From Tubiluchus corallicola (Eukaryota; Priapulida; Priapulimorpha; Priapulimorphida; Tubiluchidae): a stretch of DNA of 64,000 nucleotides. Shown here piece after piece: positions 19,526-28,721 of the stretch. Position numbers and translations under genes: made by a program. The notes beneath the pieces are model-generated. The model was given only the letters and a program-made list of their open reading frames with translations. It did no database searches and was not told where the DNA came from. The stretch is taken from the NCBI GenBank assembly GCA_030141605.1, contig JAQGDQ010000468.1, forward strand, positions 62,001 through 126,000, given 5' to 3'. The first letter of the stretch is position 1. Every line of letters begins with the position of its first letter.

Positions 19526-20284
19526 ATGCAAAAAGTCTCAATTATAATACCATGCTACAATAAGGGGGAATATCTGCACGAAGCGGTAGAATCTGCCTTA
19601 CACTCCTCTTATAAAAAAATTGAAATAATAATAGTAAATGATGGCTCCTCTGATAATACCGATAAAATAGCGCGTCAACTATCAACTAAATATGGCAATA
19701 TAATATACATATCCCAAAAAAATCACGAAGCCCCCACTGCAAGAAATAATGGAATAAAACAGTCATCAGGAGAATATATCCTACCCCTTGATGCAGACGA
19801 TAAAATATCTGCCGACTATATCGAAAAGGCAGTTGATGTCCTCAATAAAAATGACAGCGTAAAGGTCGTATATTGCAACGCCGAGTACTTTGGAATGGCT
19901 TCGGGAAAGCTGAAATTACCTGACTTCTCTCTTAATTTGCTAGCAAGAAAAAATATGATCTTTATTAGCTCTCTTTACAGAAAAAATGAATGGAAAAAAA
20001 TCAATGGGTATGAAGAAAGGATGACGTGGGGATTTGAAGACTGGGAGCTATGGATATCTATGCTTAAATCGGGCGGAGACGTTGTAAAGCTACCTATCTG
20101 TGGCTTTTACTATCGCATTACCAATAACTCATTACGAAAACAAGTAGGACGGTCCGGGAAAATAAAAACCATAGAACTCCTAAACTCAAAACATAAGGAT
20201 TTTCTGCACAGCAAACTAAATGGGCCCCTTCGGTATAGAAGAAGCCTGTCAAAAATTATAAACACGCTTTCCCGTAAACTTTAA
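19526..20284 (+). CDS. Family 2 glycosyltransferase
   Basis: 252 residues. A GT-A fold with SIIIPCYNKGEYLHEAVESAL at the start, VNDGSSDNTD and the metal-binding LPLDADDKI at about 88-96, and WGFEDWELW in the acceptor region. It would move a sugar from a nucleotide donor to a surface glycan. It is 51 bp ahead of a second glycosyltransferase and close to an LPS-kinase-like gene on the other strand, so lipopolysaccharide core assembly is a reasonable guess. Confidence 0.88.
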   Translation: MQKVSIIIPCYNKGEYLHEAVESALHSSYKKIEIIIVNDGSSDNTDKIARQLSTKYGNIIYISQKNHEAPTARNNGIKQSSGEYILPLDADDKISADYIEKAVDVLNKNDSVKVVYCNAEYFGMASGKLKLPDFSLNLLARKNMIFISSLYRKNEWKKINGYEERMTWGFEDWELWISMLKSGGDVVKLPICGFYYRITNNSLRKQVGRSGKIKTIELLNSKHKDFLHSKLNGPLRYRRSLSKIINTLSRKL

Positions 20285-20335
20285 AATAATAAGACATATC
20301 CACCACCCATATCAAAATAAATATAAAATACTAAA

Positions 20336-21046
20336 GTGAGCAATCTAATACTAATAACTCCTGTCAAAGACTCCTTGAACACATTAAAAAAAGCGGTCCA
20401 TTCACTACGATCGAAACCATCCGATATTCCATATTACATATTCGATGACTACAGCTCGGAAGAAACCTGTAAGTGGCTTTCTCAAAATGCAAAAAAATAT
20501 AACTACAATGTAATACAACTAAAAGAGCTGACAGACACACCCTCTCCAAACTATAGAACAATACTGGTAACAGCACAAGAGATAGCACTTAAAAAGAGTG
20601 CAGCACTTGCTATTATCGAATCAGACGTGATAACCGACAATAACACACTACAAAAACTCAACACGCTTTCAAAAAATCTCGATATGGCAGGAATGGTCGG
20701 AGCCATTACAGTGGATCAAAGCGGGCATATAAACTTTCCGTACAAATATGTAAAAGACTACATGCCAGACATATTCATTTCTAAAAAAAGCCTTAGCTTC
20801 TGCTGTACAATAATAACGAGCATGCTGCTAAAATCTTTCGACTTTAAAAAACTAGCAAACGACAAACACTGGTTTGACGTACATATATCAAAACGATCAA
20901 GACAATTAGGATTTAAAAACTACATTATAAAAAAACACCCTGTTCTGCACTTGCCACACAGTAGTCGCCCATGGAAACAATTGAAATATAAAAACCCGGT
21001 ACTGTACTATTGGAAAAAACTTCTCTTTGGAAAAGATAAAATATAG
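20336..21046 (+). CDS. Glycosyltransferase-like protein (GT-A fold)
   Basis: 236 residues from a GTG start, which sits directly at the first GT-A strand (NLILITPVKDSLNTLKKAV). It shows FDDYSSEET and IIESDVI (DxD-like position). It lacks some typical GT2 residues, so donor use is unclear. The C-terminus is basic and hydrophobic (YYWKKLLFGKDKI). It probably belongs to one transcript with the gene before it. Confidence 0.7.
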   Translation: MSNLILITPVKDSLNTLKKAVHSLRSKPSDIPYYIFDDYSSEETCKWLSQNAKKYNYNVIQLKELTDTPSPNYRTILVTAQEIALKKSAALAIIESDVITDNNTLQKLNTLSKNLDMAGMVGAITVDQSGHINFPYKYVKDYMPDIFISKKSLSFCCTIITSMLLKSFDFKKLANDKHWFDVHISKRSRQLGFKNYIIKKHPVLHLPHSSRPWKQLKYKNPVLYYWKKLLFGKDKI

Positions 21047-21085
21047 TCCGCATTATTATCAGCTAGCTCCTTAGCCTTTCACAAC

Positions 21086-21856
21086 TCACCTTCCCTTTAA
21101 CATTTTTTTCATTGCATGCCTTCTATACCTATTCTGCTTGCTACTCCTACTATGCCTAGATAAAATGTCAATCGCTCGGGACTGATCCTCACCATAAATG
21201 GAGGCATACTCACGGGCAATAAACTCAACATTATCATCGTCCGTATTCAGCTGCCTGAGATTCCACAGACCTCTCTCAAAATCGATGCTTTCAAACCTCA
21301 TTCTATTTAAATCTATAACAGAAAACGTATAACCTTTACCCTCCTTCTTTATCAATGTATTTCCGGGAGAATAATCGAGATGTAATATACTATTTTTATG
21401 AAGCTTTTCAGCGGTAAACCGCACCCATCCCCTCAATATCTCCTCCTTGTCCCGGGTCTTATTTTCTAGCACCTCCCTAAGATTAAAATCATAATCATGA
21501 TGCAAGGATATATAGTAACTATCATTAAGGTGCAGATTCCCTATACACTCAACATAAGCTACCGGAGTTGGAGTCTCAACACCCATTTCCAAAAGCATAA
21601 AAGCATGCATAAAAGAACGAGCTGCCTTCGATTTCCTCACTGATATATAAGCAAACCTGTTTACCACATTCGGTATTCTGAAGGACTTAACACACAACCT
21701 GTGGTCACCTAAATCAAAAACCTTAACCTCATTCCTTAACTTAAAGATTGTTTCCCCTCCACCGCTAAAATTGTCCCTTATCAGGCCAACCCATTGCTCC
21801 AGCCCCTTATACGCTGGAGCAACCTGATATCTTATCTTCATTACCATATAACGCAC
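21086..21856 (-). CDS. Lipopolysaccharide kinase (Kdo/WaaP-like) family protein
   Basis: 256 residues with protein-kinase-like fold. The catalytic loop is HLDYSPGNTL (HxDxxxxN) and the metal-binding aspartate is in VIDLNRMRF. An early lysine is in LCVKSF. Relatives phosphorylate Kdo or heptose in the lipopolysaccharide inner core at the inner face of the cytoplasmic membrane. It is convergent with the two glycosyltransferases, which supports a lipopolysaccharide role. Confidence 0.82.
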   Translation of the reverse strand: MRYMVMKIRYQVAPAYKGLEQWVGLIRDNFSGGGETIFKLRNEVKVFDLGDHRLCVKSFRIPNVVNRFAYISVRKSKAARSFMHAFMLLEMGVETPTPVAYVECIGNLHLNDSYYISLHHDYDFNLREVLENKTRDKEEILRGWVRFTAEKLHKNSILHLDYSPGNTLIKKEGKGYTFSVIDLNRMRFESIDFERGLWNLRQLNTDDDNVEFIAREYASIYGEDQSRAIDILSRHSRSSKQNRYRRHAMKKMLKGR

Positions 21857-21891
21857 AAATATAAACCTTACCCTGAAGAAGCATTGACCTG

Positions 21892-22704
21892 CTACTCAAA
21901 ATAAAGTACTAACATAAAAACATTGGGGTAAAATTTCTCTACTGTAAATCCATAATAAGGAACATCGTACGACTTATCCCCTATAGAGTGATCAATCATA
22001 TTAATAAGCCCAAAAGATGCTCTAAACTCAGGAGTAAGCTTAAAAAACGGAAGATAGTGATTTAGCCCAATAGCAATATCAGCATAAACACCGTGTCCCA
22101 GCATCCGAATAACTTTATCTCTATTTCTGCGAGACTCAAGATCATACCTGTAGGTGCACCCTAAATAGATATATGGCTTTGTATTCACATGCCTTGCTGC
22201 ATTGTACCTTATACCTACAGGGACATCAACATACGCAGACGGGACTGTTAAGTATGAAGCCTCACTGACACCGGTTGCCCCAATATTCGAGAGTATTTCA
22301 CTAGAAATAGGAGTGCTATACAAAAACCTCCGGGATCCAATCGATATCCCAGGCATAACACGTAAATCAAAGGTCCTGTTTAATAGATAATTAGAAGCAA
22401 TACCTACCGTAAATCCGGGAGACAAAGGATTTATATCAACCTGCACACTCCTGTCACCATACAAACTTGAGGTCTTTTCAGCAACTGTAGCATTGGCAGG
22501 ATCTTGCAGAACAGGGTTATCCATATAATCAGAATACTGAACAATAACTGCATCCATAACATTAAGGCCGAAATAAAATCCTAAACGAAGCTTAGTGTAA
22601 TCTATATCAACCAGATTATAAAAGTGCTTCACCTGTCCGCTTGCCCCTAAAACACTGACAGTCAGCAAAACAAACAACAAAAATACACTTCTAATCCATT
22701 TCAT
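21892..22704 (-). CDS. porT: PorT family outer-membrane protein (type IX secretion)
   Basis: 270 residues with a signal peptide ending near LGASGQ. The mature protein begins HFYNLVDIDYTKLRLGFYFGLN, as in PorT, and continues as a beta-barrel (PGISIGSRRFLYS, GIRYNAARHVNTKPYIYLG), ending FMLVLYFE. PorT is an outer-membrane protein required for the type IX secretion system of Porphyromonas and relatives. Its location next to ubiE is a conserved order in Bacteroidales. No protein with an obvious type IX C-terminal sorting domain is seen in this window. Confidence 0.85.
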   Translation of the reverse strand: MKWIRSVFLLFVLLTVSVLGASGQVKHFYNLVDIDYTKLRLGFYFGLNVMDAVIVQYSDYMDNPVLQDPANATVAEKTSSLYGDRSVQVDINPLSPGFTVGIASNYLLNRTFDLRVMPGISIGSRRFLYSTPISSEILSNIGATGVSEASYLTVPSAYVDVPVGIRYNAARHVNTKPYIYLGCTYRYDLESRRNRDKVIRMLGHGVYADIAIGLNHYLPFFKLTPEFRASFGLINMIDHSIGDKSYDVPYYGFTVEKFYPNVFMLVLYFE

Positions 22705-22800
22705 ACTATCTGACTTTCAACCGGCAGGTATTTACGGCTAGCCTCTCTATCATTTTAGTATAGCTATCCTGCAAACAAGATGATTAGCTTTAAGACACAA

Positions 22801-23523
22801 CTAATGATCTTTATTCGCTTTGCTGCACTTCTCCTTTTTACCTGTATAAATTGTCACAATACCCTGTGTAAGTACTCTTTTTCTTATACCAGAAAAACCT
22901 GCAGCAGCCATTATCTGCACAAACTCACTCCCACATGGAAACTTCTCAACCGACTCGGGTAAATACATATATGCCTGTTTATCTTTAGAAAAGAGCCTGC
23001 CCACAAAAGGTATAACTACAAATGAATAGAATCTATATAGCTGTCTTATTAAATACAACTTAGGTTTTGAAAACTCCAGGATACAAATAATCCCTCCAAC
23101 TTTCAATACCCTGTGCATCTCTTTAATTCCGTTCATCAAATGCTCCAGATTCCTCACCCCAAAGGCCACCGTTACAGCATCAAAAGTCTCGCTCTCAAAC
23201 CCTATATCTTCAGAATCACCATACTGTAACTCTATTGTCCCCTCAAGCCCTAAATCCTTTATCTTAGCATGTCCTACCTCAAGCATCTCTTCCGAAATAT
23301 CAATCCCCACTATCTTCTCAGGGTTCGCTCTCATAGCCTCAATAGCAAAATCTCCCGTACCGGTAGCTACATCAAGTATTATACAAGGACTCTCTCTCTT
23401 TACCTCCTGAATTGCCTTTCTTCGCCACACCCGGTCAATCCCAAACGAAAGGAAATGATTAAGAAAATCGTACCTCTGGGCTATATTATTAAACATCTCA
23501 GCTACTTGACTTCTCAAAGGCAT
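22801..23523 (-). CDS. ubiE: Demethylmenaquinone methyltransferase
   Basis: 240 residues. Class I SAM-dependent methyltransferase with the family signatures YDFLNHFLSFGIDRVWR, the SAM loop DVATGTGDFA, and VAFGVRNLEHLMNGIKEMHRVLKVGG. It performs the last step of menaquinone synthesis (methylation of demethylmenaquinone); this lineage does not make ubiquinone, so menG is an equally valid name. Its head group would come from the futalosine pathway, since mqnA is present at 38922. It stands upstream of porT with a 96-bp gap. Confidence 0.93.
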   Translation of the reverse strand: MPLRSQVAEMFNNIAQRYDFLNHFLSFGIDRVWRRKAIQEVKRESPCIILDVATGTGDFAIEAMRANPEKIVGIDISEEMLEVGHAKIKDLGLEGTIELQYGDSEDIGFESETFDAVTVAFGVRNLEHLMNGIKEMHRVLKVGGIICILEFSKPKLYLIRQLYRFYSFVVIPFVGRLFSKDKQAYMYLPESVEKFPCGSEFVQIMAAAGFSGIRKRVLTQGIVTIYTGKKEKCSKANKDH

Positions 23524-23587
23524 ACCCTACTACGTTTTTAACAATCAGGATTACTTTATAATAACCTGCAAAATGACAAAATCCACT

Positions 23588-24622
23588 TTAAGAACTTACC
23601 TCTGTCATCTTATCGATAAACCCATACGACGCATCATCTATTCTAATCTCCCCTTTTGTAACATGCCCAAGAGTGAAAAACGGAATATTCTGCTCCCGCA
23701 TATAATCAACAAAATCATTCTCCTTTGCCTTTTCCACCCCTGCAATTACTCGTCCCATCGACTCGCCAAGCAGAAAAGCGTCACTTCTCACCTCTGCATC
23801 TGTGGTGATATCAAAACCAAGACCATTGGGCAAAGAGGCCCTTAACAATGTGAAAAATAGCCCACCTATACCTACAGGCCTTACAAGACTCGCCAAATTG
23901 TTGTCCACTATACCTTTCACCCCTTTTAACAGAACCTTCTCAAACTCCAGGTCAAAATGCATTAATGGATACCCCTCCACATCATAAAAATGATTTATAT
24001 ATTCAGATGCATTAATATCGCTAATCGAATCTCCAATAAGAAAAATATTCTCCCCCTTTTTCTTAAACCTGGACGGCATTAATGACTCCCTGCTATCCAA
24101 TCGACCAACAAGACTCACAATAAGTGTAGGAGTTGTCTTATGCTCACCGGAATAATCATAAAAAATTTTTCTCTGTGAAGTTTGTAAACCAAAAGAAGAT
24201 GCCGCATTATCCAAGCCCTTGCGGGTGGCACAAACAATCTGTTGATCTACAGGATCAGATAACTCAACATGATTTAAATAAGCACTTAATGCAACAGGTG
24301 TCGCCCCATAACAAGCTATACTGCGAACAGCCTTTGCCACAATGATTTCTGCCGCAACCTCCGGATCAACTTTCAAGCGACGATGATCTGCGTATATCGT
24401 TAACGAAAACAACTTACTCTCACCATCTATCTCAAAAACACCTGCATCGATATCATCCTTTCCGAGATCGGAAGGATTTATTTCCGTTGAAGGAGAAATA
24501 TCAAACAGATTGATTGGTGAAAGATGTGGGATAGCAAACATGCTGTGTATCACATCCCGTATATTTTCCGGTTCGGGTACCTGATCAATAACACTAAGTG
24601 TATCTTTTTCACTTTTTGACAT
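23588..24622 (-). CDS. AIR synthase-related protein (PurM/PurL superfamily)
   Basis: 344 residues. N-terminal PurM-like domain (LTIYADHRRLKVDPEVAAEII, KAVRSIACYGATPVAL), then GDSISDINASEY, which resembles the LGxTxxELGGSEY of the synthetic half of PurL, and an AIRS C-terminal domain (GIGGLFFTLL, LLGESMGRVIA). True PurL is over 1,200 residues or a split set; this is a stand-alone unit. It may be a PurL-like paralogue with its own role. It is upstream of ubiE, 64 bp apart. Confidence 0.72.
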   Translation of the reverse strand: MSKSEKDTLSVIDQVPEPENIRDVIHSMFAIPHLSPINLFDISPSTEINPSDLGKDDIDAGVFEIDGESKLFSLTIYADHRRLKVDPEVAAEIIVAKAVRSIACYGATPVALSAYLNHVELSDPVDQQIVCATRKGLDNAASSFGLQTSQRKIFYDYSGEHKTTPTLIVSLVGRLDSRESLMPSRFKKKGENIFLIGDSISDINASEYINHFYDVEGYPLMHFDLEFEKVLLKGVKGIVDNNLASLVRPVGIGGLFFTLLRASLPNGLGFDITTDAEVRSDAFLLGESMGRVIAGVEKAKENDFVDYMREQNIPFFTLGHVTKGEIRIDDASYGFIDKMTEVSS

Positions 24623-24765
24623 AGAGCGGAAGTATTCAATTTTAAAAACTTATCCCATTTATCACCCCAAATTTAGCTATCCAAACTTTTAATTCTATAA
24701 CAATCCGGTATTTTTTTACCTTAGTAGGTGAAAATAACACCCCAGCAATCTCTTAAAAAGCTAAA

Positions 24766-25524
24766 ATGAAGAAAATTGCAATAGTAACAGGAGCTACTGC
24801 AGGAATAGGGCAATCAACTGCACATAGCTTAGGCAAACACGGCTTCAACCTTATTATTACCGGAAGGAGAGAAGAACTTCTCAAAAAAACGGCAGAGCAT
24901 ATTAAAACTGATACAGGAGCCATGGTTCTGCCACTATGTTTCGATATCCGTAAACAGGATGAAGTAAAAAAAGCGTTCAGTAAAATCACCAAAGAGTGGG
25001 CTGGCATTAATCTCCTGGTAAACAATGCAGGACTTGCCGTAGGAATGGAACCTGTTCACAACGGAATTGTGGATGATTGGGAAAGAATGATAGACACCAA
25101 TATCAAAGGGCTGCTATACATTACCCATATAATCTCAGCAGGCATGGTAAAGAGGCGCTCCGGACATATAATAAACGTATCATCCATTGCAGGAATAGAA
25201 GCATATCCCAACGGAGCCGTATATTGTGGGACTAAACATGCAGTTATATCAATTACAAAAGCCATGCGAATTGAACTGGCCGGCTACGGAATAAAAGTAA
25301 GCTCTATATGCCCAGGCATGGTAAATACCGAATTTTCCGCAGTAAGATTTAAGGGAAACAAGCAAAAAGCAGACAACGTTTACAAAGGAGTAACCCCTCT
25401 CTATGCCAGAGATGTTGCAGAAGCAATCACCTTTATGGCAACAAGACCTGCTCATGTAAATATTGATGACTTGCTTATCATGGCAACCTGCCAAGCCAGC
25501 GCAAGAGACATATACAGAAAATAA
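24766..25524 (+). CDS. SDR family NAD(P)-dependent oxidoreductase (YdfG-like)
   Basis: 252 residues. Classical short-chain dehydrogenase: TGATAGIGQSTA (cofactor motif TGxxxGIG), NNAGLAVG, catalytic serine in NVSSIAG and YCGTKHA with the YxxxK pair. The arrangement and length resemble YdfG, an NADP-dependent serine or 3-hydroxy acid dehydrogenase. It is monocistronic and convergent with the GH3-family gene. Confidence 0.9.
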   Translation: MKKIAIVTGATAGIGQSTAHSLGKHGFNLIITGRREELLKKTAEHIKTDTGAMVLPLCFDIRKQDEVKKAFSKITKEWAGINLLVNNAGLAVGMEPVHNGIVDDWERMIDTNIKGLLYITHIISAGMVKRRSGHIINVSSIAGIEAYPNGAVYCGTKHAVISITKAMRIELAGYGIKVSSICPGMVNTEFSAVRFKGNKQKADNVYKGVTPLYARDVAEAITFMATRPAHVNIDDLLIMATCQASARDIYRK

Positions 25525-25588
25525 TCAAACCGAGTCTGTCTCTGAAGAACCTTGGGATTATCAGGCCAGCCTAATCTTATTACATGCT

Positions 25589-27118
25589 TTAAGTGCTATC
25601 CTTTAAACTCTTATGAACCACAAGAAGAGGATCAAGGTACCTCCTGTCGTTAGATAATCGCGGAACCTTATTTTGCCCCCCTACCTTTCCTATCTGTTTC
25701 ATCCACTCAAAAAATGTCCCATCACTCGCAGCAACTACACGGGGAGTATCAAGGGTAATATCTTTGTGTCGCTTTGCCTCATAATCAGAATTTGCCTTCT
25801 TTAAATTTTCATCAAGTATCTGTGAAAACAAGTTGATTTCATCCGGCCTCTTCTCAAACTCAATAAGCCATTCGTGCCTACCTTTCTGCTCTGTACTCAT
25901 AGGCACAGGGCCTGCTGTATACTCTTTCACTATAGCACCCGTTAAAGAACAAGCAGCCTGAATAGCCTGCTCGGCATTATCTATTATCAACTCTTCCCCA
26001 AATGCATTAATAAAGTGCTTAGTCCGTCCGGTAATCCTTATCCTATAAGGACTCTTGCTGGTAAACATAACTGTATCGCCTATAAGGTACCTCCACAATC
26101 CCCCATTAGTGGTAATCACCATCGCATAATTAACTCCTGTCTCAACATCCCAAAGCGACAGCTCACGACGATTATCTCTATCCAGCTCATCAAGAGAAAT
26201 AAACTCATAAAAAATACCATAATCAAGCATCAATAACATATCACTCTTCTCCGGATCGTCCTGAATCGCAAAAAAGCCCTCAGATGCATTATAAGTTTCC
26301 ATATATCTCATGCTATCAGATGGGATAAGCTTATAAAACTGTTCCTTATACGGCTCAAACTTTACACCGCCATGGATAAACACCTCCAGATTAGGCCACA
26401 CCTCAAGAATATTGCTCTTTCCTGTCACTTTAAGCACACTTTTTAACAAAACAAGGTACCACGATGGCACACCCGCAAAAGAAGTTACATTATCATGGAC
26501 TGACTTCCGTATCGTCTTTTCAACCTTCTTTTCAAACTCTTCGATAAGAGCTATTTTGATGGAAGGAGTGCGATTAAAGCATGCCCAAAGAGGCAAATTC
26601 CCTATCATAATAGCAGAAAGATCTCCATAAAAAGATTGATTACTAAGACTGCTAACCTTGCAATTGCCGCCAAGAGTAAGACTTTTCCCTTTAAGCACTC
26701 TCGCTTGAGGATAATTCCTGTGGTAAATGGCAAGAACATCCTTCCCTCCTCTAAAATGGCACTCATCAAGAGACTCCTTGGGAACGGGAATGTACTTACT
26801 CCTTGAGCTGGTAGTGCCCGATGACTTTGCAAACCACCTTACAGTACCGGGACAAAGTATATCCTTCTCCCCTGCGATCATTCTCGTAATATATGGCTCT
26901 ATATCCTCATAATTCTGCACCGACACCCTGCTCTTAAACTGCTCTAGCAGCTTCACCGAAGCAAAATCAAACTTTCTCCCCCACTCTGTATTAACAGAAT
27001 TGGATATCAGATCAAATAGCGTCCTCTCCTGAAGCTCTACAGCGTGCTTCTCATACATCCTGATCTGGGAAATGCGTTTGTAGTTGATCCAATTTACTAT
27101 GGAATTTAATAATGGCAT
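25589..27118 (-). CDS. GH3 auxin-responsive promoter family protein (acyl-adenylating enzyme)
   Basis: 509 residues. Matches the GH3/JAR1-type ANL-fold family: RWFAKSSGTTSSRSKYIPV (ATP-binding loop), YNASEGFFAIQDD (motif around the second ATP site), TTNGGLWRYLIGDTV and ITGRTKHFINAFGEEL. In plants these join amino acids to acids such as jasmonate or auxin. The bacterial members are widespread in Bacteroidota and their substrates are not well defined. It is monocistronic with its start facing repeat copy G and manC. Confidence 0.88.
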   Translation of the reverse strand: MPLLNSIVNWINYKRISQIRMYEKHAVELQERTLFDLISNSVNTEWGRKFDFASVKLLEQFKSRVSVQNYEDIEPYITRMIAGEKDILCPGTVRWFAKSSGTTSSRSKYIPVPKESLDECHFRGGKDVLAIYHRNYPQARVLKGKSLTLGGNCKVSSLSNQSFYGDLSAIMIGNLPLWACFNRTPSIKIALIEEFEKKVEKTIRKSVHDNVTSFAGVPSWYLVLLKSVLKVTGKSNILEVWPNLEVFIHGGVKFEPYKEQFYKLIPSDSMRYMETYNASEGFFAIQDDPEKSDMLLMLDYGIFYEFISLDELDRDNRRELSLWDVETGVNYAMVITTNGGLWRYLIGDTVMFTSKSPYRIRITGRTKHFINAFGEELIIDNAEQAIQAACSLTGAIVKEYTAGPVPMSTEQKGRHEWLIEFEKRPDEINLFSQILDENLKKANSDYEAKRHKDITLDTPRVVAASDGTFFEWMKQIGKVGGQNKVPRLSNDRRYLDPLLVVHKSLKDST

Positions 27119-27309
27119 AGTGTAAAAAATGAGTTAACCACAACCTTTATTTCAGGCAAAGTAACAAAAAAAACCTGTACTGCACATTTAGAGGCAATCT
27201 ATTCCCATAAACAAACCTTCACTCAGCAATCAATACTCAATAATCACAAAATATTATTTCTTTATAAAAAGCTCAAACTGAAATTACAATACAAAATAGT
27301 AACAATGAA

Positions 27310-27445
27310 ATATTCGAAAAACAAAACACTTTGAATTAGATCGAGAAAAAGTTCGATAAAAAACCACAACTTGCCAACATAAACAAAGACTATAAAGAAG
27401 ATATTGAAAAAATATTAATAAAAAGATGAGTTTTGCAAAGGTCTC
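27310..27445 (+). repeat. MITE-like repeat copy G
   Basis: The right half is well kept (AATATTAATAAAAAGATGAG, then TTTTGCAAAGGTCTC ending at 27445). The left end is eroded: only ATCGAGAAAAAGTTCGATAAA and CCACAACTTG are clear. It points toward manC, whose ATG is 48 bp further. The remainder of 27119-27309 shows nothing recognisable. Confidence 0.75.
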
Positions 27446-27493
27446 TTTTTGCTAATTATCTATTTTTACAATGCTCTTAAAAAAATAACTTAA

Positions 27494-28594
27494 ATGAATA
27501 ATAAGAACAACTATTGCGTGATAATGGCAGGTGGCATAGGAAGTCGCTTTTGGCCACTTAGTACAACTGAAACTCCTAAACAGTTTCTTGATATTATGGA
27601 TGTAGGACGCTCCTTAATCCAACTCACCTTCGATAGATTTAAAGACACCTTCCCTATTGAAAACTTTTTGGTGGTAACAGGCAAAGCATATAAAGAGCTT
27701 GTAAAAAAGCATCTCCCTGAGCTTGATGATTCACAGATACTTTGTGAACCTATACGAAGAAACACAGCACCGTGTATCGCATACGCGATATACAAAATTA
27801 TGGCCAAATGCGAAAATGCTAATATAGTAGTAGCCCCTTCGGACCACTTGATACTAAACAAAGAAAAACTTCTGAATGAAATAAACAAGGGGCTTGACTT
27901 TATATCGACCAACAACGTGCTTTTAACAATTGGCATCAAGCCCGGCAGGCCTGAAACAGGATATGGATACATTCAAACAGCAAAAAAAGAAAACTACAAA
28001 GACTTTGCGAACCTGTTTCAGGTAAAAACATTTACGGAAAAACCAGACCTAAAAATGGCCAAGGTTTTTATAGAAACAAAAGAATTTCTCTGGAACTCAG
28101 GAATATTTATGTGGTCTGCAAGTGCAATTAGGGAAGCCTTCAATAAATACCTGCCAGATATAAGCTCGCTCTTTGAAGATGGCATAAAACTACTAAATAG
28201 CAATAACGAATCTAACTTCATAAAAAAAGCATACTCCGAATGTCCAAATATCTCTATTGACTATGGCATAATGGAAAAAGCAGACAATGTCTTTGTACTC
28301 TGCTCAGACTTTGAATGGTCAGACCTAGGAACCTGGAGCTCCCTACACGAAAACCATAACCTCGATGAAAATGGGAATGCCATATGGGGAGATAAAATAT
28401 TCACTTACAATACCAGTAACAGCATATTGAGCCTTCCTAAAGAAAAAACAGCGGTAATACAGGGACTAGACAACTTCATCATTGTTGAATCAAAAAACGT
28501 TCTACTAATATGCAGGAGAGAAGACGAACAGCAAATCAAGCAATTTGTTACTGACATAAACCTGGCAAACAACAACCAAAACAAAGACTCATGA
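27494..28594 (+). CDS. manC: Mannose-1-phosphate guanylyltransferase
   Basis: 366 residues, a single nucleotidyltransferase domain without the fused isomerase domain of longer ManC. The pyrophosphorylase motif is VIMAGGIGSRFWPLS, followed by PKQFLDI, EPIRRNTAPCIAYA, APSDHLI, and the sugar-binding FTEKPD and LWNSGIFMW. It makes GDP-mannose for cell-surface glycans. It is monocistronic. The gene symbol follows the family; the name rfbM or cpsB would be equally apt. Confidence 0.92.
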   Translation: MNNKNNYCVIMAGGIGSRFWPLSTTETPKQFLDIMDVGRSLIQLTFDRFKDTFPIENFLVVTGKAYKELVKKHLPELDDSQILCEPIRRNTAPCIAYAIYKIMAKCENANIVVAPSDHLILNKEKLLNEINKGLDFISTNNVLLTIGIKPGRPETGYGYIQTAKKENYKDFANLFQVKTFTEKPDLKMAKVFIETKEFLWNSGIFMWSASAIREAFNKYLPDISSLFEDGIKLLNSNNESNFIKKAYSECPNISIDYGIMEKADNVFVLCSDFEWSDLGTWSSLHENHNLDENGNAIWGDKIFTYNTSNSILSLPKEKTAVIQGLDNFIIVESKNVLLICRREDEQQIKQFVTDINLANNNQNKDS

Positions 28595-28721
28595 CAATAA
28601 TGACCAACTACGGCTAAGCCCACTCCAGTACAAAGCACAATAGCTTACGTCAAAAAAAGTCATTGAAAAATTTTAGCCCGCCCACAAATCAAAATTTTGA
28701 GCAAAGCACTCATCCGCTGAA

